64,000 nucleotides of DNA from Mycobacterium sp. M26 (GTDB lineage: Bacteria; Actinomycetota; Actinomycetes; Mycobacteriales; Mycobacteriaceae): the NCBI RefSeq assembly GCF_001494595.1, contig NZ_LN929908.1, positions 3,145,139-3,209,138 of the forward strand, written 5' to 3'. The notes under the pieces are model-generated. The model was not told the origin of the DNA. It ran no database searches and saw nothing but the letters and a program-made list of their open reading frames with translations. Below are positions 60,001 to 64,000 of the stretch, piece by piece (the stretch's first letter is position 1; each line of letters starts with the position of its first letter). The position numbers were made by a program, and so were the translations under genes.

Positions 60001-60672
60001 ATCGCGCAGGTCGGCCTGGATGGTCTGGGCGCGCCGCGCCATCTCGGCCTGGCGGCCCAACGGCTTGAGCTGGCGGCGCAGTTCGGTGGTCAGATCGGTG
60101 AGCCGGGCCAGGTTGGCCGACATCGAGTCGAGCTTGCGGACCGCTTTTTCCTTGCGCTTGCGGTGTTTGAGCACACCGGCGGCTTCTTCGATGAAGGCCC
60201 GACGGTCCTCGGGCCGCGATTCGAGGATCTGCGAGAGCCTGCCCTGGCCGACGATGACGTGCATCTCCCGGCCGATGCCGGAGTCCGACAGCAGCTCCTG
60301 GATGTCCATCAGCCGGCAGCTGCTGCCGTTGATCTCGTACTCGCCGGCACCGTCGCGGAACATCCGGCGGGTGATCGAGACCTCGGAGTACTCGATGGGC
60401 AGGGCATTGTCGGAGTTGTCGATGGTCAGCGTGACCTCGGCGCGGCCCAGCGGCGCCCGGGTCGAGGTACCGGCGAAGATGACGTCTTCCATCTTGCCGC
60501 CGCGCAGCGTCTTGGCACCCTGCTCGCCCATCACCCAGGTCAGCGCGTCGACGACGTTGGACTTGCCCGAGCCGTTGGGGCCGACCACGCAGGTGATGCC
60601 GGGTTCGAACCGCAGAGTCGTCGGGGACGCGAACGACTTGAAGCCCTTCAGCGTCAGACTCTTGAGGTACAC
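57073..60672 (-). CDS. smc: Chromosome segregation protein SMC
   Basis: This 1199-residue SMC ATPase compacts and resolves chromosomes. The N-terminal GFKSF and Walker A GPNGSGKSNV, the long coiled coils (170-500 and 680-1020) around a hinge, and the C-terminal LLSGGEKSL signature and YVMDEVEAALDDVN Walker B are all intact. The coils are Ala/Glu/Arg-rich. It lies 26 bp downstream of acyP. The length fits other mycobacterial SMC proteins. Confidence 0.97.
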   Translation of the reverse strand: MYLKSLTLKGFKSFASPTTLRFEPGITCVVGPNGSGKSNVVDALTWVMGEQGAKTLRGGKMEDVIFAGTSTRAPLGRAEVTLTIDNSDNALPIEYSEVSITRRMFRDGAGEYEINGSSCRLMDIQELLSDSGIGREMHVIVGQGRLSQILESRPEDRRAFIEEAAGVLKHRKRKEKAVRKLDSMSANLARLTDLTTELRRQLKPLGRQAEMARRAQTIQADLRDARLRLAADDLVARRVEFAGADNTETTLRREHDEAAERLAVATEALAAHEAAVATLSERTDAAQQAWFRLSALAERVSATVRIASERAQYLDTEPAASTGPDPDKLEAEANEVAAREQRLQAELTEARTRLEAARADLTEKERAAAEAERAHMAAVRAEADRREGLARLAGQVETMRARVESIDDGVARLTNAIEEAAARSQQAKAEFETVQGRIGELDQGELGLDEHHDRSIAALRAADERVAELQTAERAAERQVASLRARIDALAVGLERKDGAAWLVQNRGGAGLFGTIAKLVKVHAGYEVALAAVLGAAADAVAADDFDAARSAVRALKEADGGRAAIVLGDWPVRHRADTGPLPGGARWAIDLVDAPSRLQGAMSAMLADVAVVDDLGAALDLVAARPALRAATLDGDLVGAGWVSGGSDRKPSTLEIASEIEKAKTELAAAETQVEELSAALAGALSEQANRQDAAEQALAALNESDAAISAIYEQLGRLGQDARAAEGDWRRQVAQRDELEASRAQTVEELTALEGRLAAAQETQTVVDDAPVDRQQMQTAAEGARAIEVEARLAVRTAEERANAVRGRADSLRRAAAAEREARIRAQRARAARAHAATVAGAVAESGRHLAERLAGVVAAASRRRDALSAERQERATAMAAAREEVTTLNSRIAALTDSLHRDEVAKAQAALRIEQLEEMVLEQFGMAADDLIAEYGPDVSLPPSELEMAEYEQAKERGEQVTAPAPLAFDRSTQERRAKRAERELAELGRVNPLALEEFAALEERYNFLATQLEDVKAARKDLLDVIADVDTRILQVFAEAYADVEREFEQVFATLFPGGEGRLLLTDPNDLLTTGVEVEARPPGKKVKRLSLLSGGEKSLTAVAMLVAIFRARPSPFYVMDEVEAALDDVNLRRLIGLFEQLRDQSQLIVITHQKPTMEVADALYGVTMQGDGITTVISQRMRGQELVASGNPAT

Positions 60673-60698
60673 GGTCAGTGAGATTACCGGCGGGCGGG

Positions 60699-60980
60699 TC
60701 AGCGTTCGCGGAAGCCCACGATCGGCTCGCCGGGTTCGGTGAAGTCCGCGACCACGTTATCCACCGAACCGGGGGTCGAACCGCCGCGCAGCAACTCCAG
60801 AAGCCGCTCGCACGCGGGCCGCGGACCCTGCGCCACCACCAGCACGCGTCCGTCGGCCTGGTTACTGGCGTAGCCGGTCAGGCCCAGTTCCAGCGCCCGC
60901 GATCGCGTCCACCAGCGGAAACCCACGCCTTGGACGTGGCCGTGCACCCAGGCGGTCAGGCGAACGTCAGGCTCGGCCAC
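60699..60980 (-). CDS. acyP: Acylphosphatase
   Basis: This 93-residue enzyme hydrolyses acyl phosphates. The signature VHGHVQGVGFRWW supplies the catalytic arginine, and GYASNQADGRV the asparagine. It overlaps the OsmC gene by 14 bases and precedes smc, as in M. tuberculosis. Confidence 0.95.
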   Translation of the reverse strand: MAEPDVRLTAWVHGHVQGVGFRWWTRSRALELGLTGYASNQADGRVLVVAQGPRPACERLLELLRGGSTPGSVDNVVADFTEPGEPIVGFRER

Positions 60981-61383
60981 CGTCGGCCACCTCGAAATTG
61001 ACCTCTGCGCCGTTCTTCAGGGTGCGCCCGACGGTGCAGACCTGATCGATCGCCCGGTTGACCACCACGATCAGCCGTTCTACCTCGTCGGGCGAAAGCC
61101 CGGACAGGTCGATCTCCAGCTTCTCGGTGAGCAGCGGGTAGCGCTCCTGCTCGCGGTCCGCGTCGCCGGCCACCCGGATCACCGCCGGGTAGTCGTCGCC
61201 CAGCCGGCGGCGCAACGGCTGATCGCTGCTCAGCCCGCTGCAGCCGGCCAGCGCGATCTTCAGCAGCTCGCCGGGGGTGAACACACCCTCGTCGGTCTCC
61301 GAACCGATCAGAACCTCGGCCCCGCGGCTGCTGCGCCCGGTGTAGCGGCGGATACCGGTGCGTTCCACCCACAGTTCAGTCAT
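60967..61383 (-). CDS. OsmC/Ohr-family protein
   Basis: This 138-residue OsmC-type protein has a first thiol region at ALAGCSGLSS and the second cysteine in DQVCTVGRTLKNG, the pair used for peroxide reduction. FTPGELLKIALAGC is the family core. It probably reduces organic hydroperoxides. It lies between the cupin gene and acyP. Confidence 0.9.
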   Translation of the reverse strand: MTELWVERTGIRRYTGRSSRGAEVLIGSETDEGVFTPGELLKIALAGCSGLSSDQPLRRRLGDDYPAVIRVAGDADREQERYPLLTEKLEIDLSGLSPDEVERLIVVVNRAIDQVCTVGRTLKNGAEVNFEVADGGRA

Positions 61384-61446
61384 GGCACATTCCTACATCT
61401 GATGGCTCGGGGTTATTCCACGTCATCGCCGTCATCGTCGTCATCG

Positions 61447-61902
61447 TCACAGCTGCGGCTCGGCGGCAGCGCCGCGTCCGAGCAGGCGGCGCAGCGCGTG
61501 TTTGGCGCGCCTGCCCCAGATGACCTGGGCGCGCAACGGCCCGGGCAGATTAGTACGCAGGACGGCGTGCTTGCGGACGTAGGTGGGCACGTACCAGGTC
61601 GCCCAGGTTCCGGCCCGGAAGATCGCCGAGTCCCCGGCGCGCAGCCAGGTCGCGGGAATGCCGTCAGCGCTGACCTCGACCTCACCTTCGATGATGTGGA
61701 CCGTCTCATCGGATCCGAAGTACCAGCGGAACCGGCCGGCGGTGCAGTCCCAGACGAAGTTGCCCGCCAGACCGTCGGTGTCACTGGACCACCATGAGCT
61801 GCGAATCTGCGGATCGCCCTCGATGACCCACTCAGGGTTGATGGTGCCGGGAGTCAGGTCGGTGCCCGCGCCGGAGCGCACTTCGATGGGGCGTTGAGTC
61901 AT
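61447..61902 (-). CDS. Cupin-domain protein
   Basis: This 151-residue single cupin has the strands WYFGSDETVHIIEGEVEVSADG and LRAGDSAIFRAGTWATWYV, similar to EutQ/DUF861-type cupins. The tail is basic with an AAAEPQL end. Metal ligands are not fully clear: His in VHIIEGE is present. It is inserted between mutM and the OsmC gene, which are adjacent in M. tuberculosis as I recall. The function is unknown. Confidence 0.82.
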   Translation of the reverse strand: MTQRPIEVRSGAGTDLTPGTINPEWVIEGDPQIRSSWWSSDTDGLAGNFVWDCTAGRFRWYFGSDETVHIIEGEVEVSADGIPATWLRAGDSAIFRAGTWATWYVPTYVRKHAVLRTNLPGPLRAQVIWGRRAKHALRRLLGRGAAAEPQL

Positions 61903-61923
61903 GTGACAGTAGTACCAGGCCGC

Positions 61924-62787
61924 TCACCGGCCAGCGCGCGGCCGACGCGGCGCGGGCTGGCAGACCGGGCAGTAGAACGACGAGCGGTTCATGAACTTGT
62001 CCCGGCGGATCACTGCCCCGCAGCGCCGACAGTTGCGATCCTCCTGGCCGTAGACGTTCAGCGACCGGTCGAAGTATCCGGACTGACCGTTGACGTTGAC
62101 GTACAGCGAGTCGAACGATGTGCCGCCCTGACCCAGCGCCTCGCGCATCACCTCGGCGGCGGCGTCGAGCAGCTCTGCGAGCTGGCGGCGGGTCAGTTTC
62201 TCGGCCAGCCGGGCCCCGTTGATCTTGGCCCGCCACAGCGACTCGTCGGCGTAGATATTGCCGATGCCGGAGACCACGGTTTGGTCGAGCAGCTGACGCT
62301 TGATCTCAGAGTGCTTGCGGCGCAACACCGTCACCACAGCGTCGCGATCGAACAGCGGGTCGAGCGGGTCGCGGGCGATGTGCGCCACCGGGGCAGGCAC
62401 CCGGCTGCCGTCGACGGTCACCAGATCGGCCAGCTGCCAACCACCGAACGTGCGCTGGTCGACGAAGCTGAGCGCGGTGCCGTCGTCGAGCAGGGTGGCG
62501 ATCCGCAGGTGATCAGTGTTGGGCACCGGACCCAGCAGCATCTGCCCGCTCATCCCGAGGTGGACCACCAGTGCTTCGTCGTCGGAGAGGATGAGCCACA
62601 GGTACTTTCCCCGGCGGTCGGTGCCGAGCACCTGTGCGCCGAGAAGCCGGGCGGTGAGGTCGGCGGCACCGGCTTCGTGCCGGCGCACCGCGCGCGGATG
62701 ATGGACCCGCACCGCGGTGATCGTCTTTCCGGCAACGTGGGCCTGCAGACCGCGGCGCACCACCTCGACTTCGGGGAGTTCAGGCAT
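61924..62787 (-). CDS. mutM: Formamidopyrimidine-DNA glycosylase
   Basis: This 287-residue base-excision enzyme removes 8-oxoG. PELPEVEVVRRGL supplies the catalytic Pro1-Glu2 after Met removal. A helix-two-turn-helix follows, and a C-terminal zinc finger has CRRCGAVIRRDKF ... FYCPVCQP. The order rnc-mutM is conserved in mycobacteria. The start is 19 bp after rnc. Confidence 0.96.
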   Translation of the reverse strand: MPELPEVEVVRRGLQAHVAGKTITAVRVHHPRAVRRHEAGAADLTARLLGAQVLGTDRRGKYLWLILSDDEALVVHLGMSGQMLLGPVPNTDHLRIATLLDDGTALSFVDQRTFGGWQLADLVTVDGSRVPAPVAHIARDPLDPLFDRDAVVTVLRRKHSEIKRQLLDQTVVSGIGNIYADESLWRAKINGARLAEKLTRRQLAELLDAAAEVMREALGQGGTSFDSLYVNVNGQSGYFDRSLNVYGQEDRNCRRCGAVIRRDKFMNRSSFYCPVCQPAPRRPRAGR

Positions 62788-62806
62788 CAGTGAATCAGGT
62801 TGGGAC

Positions 62807-63499
62807 TCAAGCTGTTTCCAGCGCGTTCCACGCCGCCGCGGCGGCCCGCTGCTCGGCTTCCTTCTTCGACCGGCCGATACCGCTGCCGTACTCGGTGTCC
62901 ATCACGATCACGACGGCGGTGAACTCCTTGTCGTGATCGGGACCGGTGGAGGTGACGACGTAGGACGGCGGACCCAGGTTCCGCGCGGCGGTGAGTTCCT
63001 GAAGGCTGGTCTTCCAGTCCAGGCCGGCGCCGAGGGTGGGCGCGGTGTCCAGCAGGTTGCCGAACAGACGCAGGATGACGTCACGGGCGACCTCGATGCC
63101 GTGGTGCAGGTAGACCGCACCGAGCAGCGACTCCATCCCGTCGGCCAGGATGCTCGACTTGTCGGCGCCGCCGGTGTTCATCTCGCCGCGGCCGAGCAGC
63201 AGGTGCGCGCCCAGACCTTCGTCGGTGAGCACCCGGGCCACGTCGGCCAGCGCCTGGGTGTTGACCACGCTGGCCCGCAGCTTGGCCAGATCACCTTCGG
63301 TGCGCTCAGGGTGGCGGTGGAAAAGCTCATCGGTCACCGTCAGCCCCAGCACGGCGTCGCCGAGAAACTCCAGGCGCTCGTTGGTCGGCAGTCCGCCGTG
63401 CTCATAGGCATAGCTGCGGTGGGTCAGCGCCAGGGTGAGCAGGTCCTCGGGCAGGTCGACCCCGAGTGCGTCGATCAGATTCTGGCGCGGCGGCGTCAC
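62807..63499 (-). CDS. rnc: Ribonuclease III
   Basis: This 230-residue enzyme cleaves double-stranded RNA. NERLEFLGDAVLGL is the signature, DGMESLLGAVYL carries the later catalytic acids, and residues 160-230 form a dsRNA-binding domain. GTG 63499 overlaps the DUF177 stop as GTGA. It begins the rnc-mutM-cupin-OsmC-acyP-smc run. Confidence 0.96.
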   Translation of the reverse strand: MTPPRQNLIDALGVDLPEDLLTLALTHRSYAYEHGGLPTNERLEFLGDAVLGLTVTDELFHRHPERTEGDLAKLRASVVNTQALADVARVLTDEGLGAHLLLGRGEMNTGGADKSSILADGMESLLGAVYLHHGIEVARDVILRLFGNLLDTAPTLGAGLDWKTSLQELTAARNLGPPSYVVTSTGPDHDKEFTAVVIVMDTEYGSGIGRSKKEAEQRAAAAAWNALETA

Positions 63500-63999
63500 G
63501 AGCGCCCCGCTTCCGGCCCGGACCCATCCCCCTCGTCGAACATGCCGGACAGCTTCGCCCAGCGCGGGTCGATCTTGTCGTGGTGATGGCCGGGTTCGGC
63601 GGTGGCCAGCGCGACGCCGCAATCCGGGCACAGGCCCGGGCAGTCCTCGGAGCACACGGGTGCGAACGGCAGCGCCAAGCCGACGGCATCGACGATGGCC
63701 TGCTCGATGTTCACGGTCTGGTCGATGACCCGGCCCACCTCGTCCTCCTCGGTGGTGGACTCGGTGGCGCTGTCGGGATAGGCGAACAACTCGGTGAGCA
63801 CGATCTCGATGTCACCGGCGGCCGGCCCCAGGCAGCGCGAGCATTCGCCACTCGTCGGTGCATGGACGGTGCCCGACACCAGGACGCCCTCGGACACCGA
63901 TTCCAGCCGAAGATCCAGGTCGATGTCGGCGCCGCGCTCGATCGCGATGAGGTCCAGCCCGATCCGCGACGGGCTGGGCACCGTCTCGTGGACCTCCAT
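63496..63999 (-). CDS. DUF177/YceD-family protein (5' end possibly outside window)
   Basis: At least 167 residues are visible. The DUF177 core CSRCLGPAAGDIEIVLTELF and the cysteine-rich CSEDCPGLCPDCG are present, and acidic stretches surround them. The family is linked to 23S rRNA maturation and is usually upstream of rpmF and rnc. An ATG lies at 63999, but homologues I recall extend further upstream, so the true start may be beyond the right edge. Confidence 0.88.
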   Translation of the reverse strand: MEVHETVPSPSRIGLDLIAIERGADIDLDLRLESVSEGVLVSGTVHAPTSGECSRCLGPAAGDIEIVLTELFAYPDSATESTTEEDEVGRVIDQTVNIEQAIVDAVGLALPFAPVCSEDCPGLCPDCGVALATAEPGHHHDKIDPRWAKLSGMFDEGDGSGPEAGRS

Positions 64000-64000
64000 C

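Noticed and set aside
1..64000. tRNA, rRNA, riboswitch, CRISPR or prophage
   Set aside because: No cloverleaf-like, rRNA-like, array or phage-gene sequence was recognised; structured RNA search tools would be needed to exclude small RNAs.

Overview
The window is high-GC DNA from a mycobacterium, most likely a rapid grower (Mycolicibacterium-type). From about 25 kb to the right end, gene order follows the M. tuberculosis block I recall as Rv2896c-Rv2926c: dprA, yifB, yraN, a DUF2469 gene, rnhB, lepB, rplS, an lppW-like gene, trmD, rimM, a KH gene, rpsP, dacB2, an amidohydrolase, ffh, glnD, glnB, amt, ftsY, smc, acyP, an OsmC gene, mutM, rnc and a DUF177 gene. An MPT63-like protein, a 13E12-family HNH protein with an SOS box, and an IdeR-type box also point to mycobacteria. 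I found no tRNA, rRNA, CRISPR array or insertion sequence.

Positions 1-24893 are an accessory catabolic region. It has three tightly packed minus-strand operons and two plus-strand genes. Operon C (4328 to 1) encodes an SCP2 sterol-carrier protein, an acyl-CoA synthetase, a 3-alpha-HSD/carbonyl-reductase-like SDR, an aldehyde dehydrogenase and a ferredoxin cut by the window edge. Operon B (10219 to 4480) encodes a MaoC hydratase, a SnoaL-crotonase fusion, an acyl-CoA dehydrogenase, a phytoene-desaturase-like flavoprotein, a CitE-like lyase and a membrane protein. Operon A (23982 to 11429) encodes an SDR relic, three crotonases, both subunits of a Rieske dioxygenase, a small unknown protein, a classical thiolase, an HMG-CoA-synthase-like/DUF35 fusion, an Ltp-type thiolase, an HSD4-type SDR and two acyl-CoA synthetases. 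Divergent from operons B and A are an MBL-fold hydrolase and an SDR. Together they suggest hydroxylation of a cyclic or steroid-like acid, CoA activation and beta-oxidation-type ring or side-chain cleavage. The substrate cannot be read from the sequence. No regulator is encoded, but both divergent promoters carry the same AT-rich motifs.

Positions 24929-37031 hold housekeeping genes (DNA processing, signal peptidase, ribosomal proteins, RNA modification). They are interrupted by a 1116-residue secreted repeat/beta-helix protein in the slot occupied by fdhD-fdhF in M. tuberculosis. Positions 37187-45597 are mixed: amidohydrolases, an iron-box-linked diflavin reductase, two DD-carboxypeptidases around an MPT63-like secreted protein, the SOS-box HNH gene and a small secreted protein. 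Positions 45599-52990 hold ffh, the nitrogen module glnD-glnB-amt (with GlnR-like boxes) and ftsY. A four-gene insertion (53057-57080: type 2 IPP isomerase, AttH/lipocalin-like protein, APH-like kinase, acyltransferase) separates ftsY from smc. The smc-acyP-OsmC-cupin-mutM-rnc-DUF177 run closes the window.

The observations most worth following are the thiolase/HMGCS-like/DUF35 set with a Cys-to-Ala change, the shared promoter motifs of the catabolic cluster, crotonases lacking the usual glutamate pair, the translated SDR relic, the propeller/helix exoprotein and the IdeR-box diflavin reductase.
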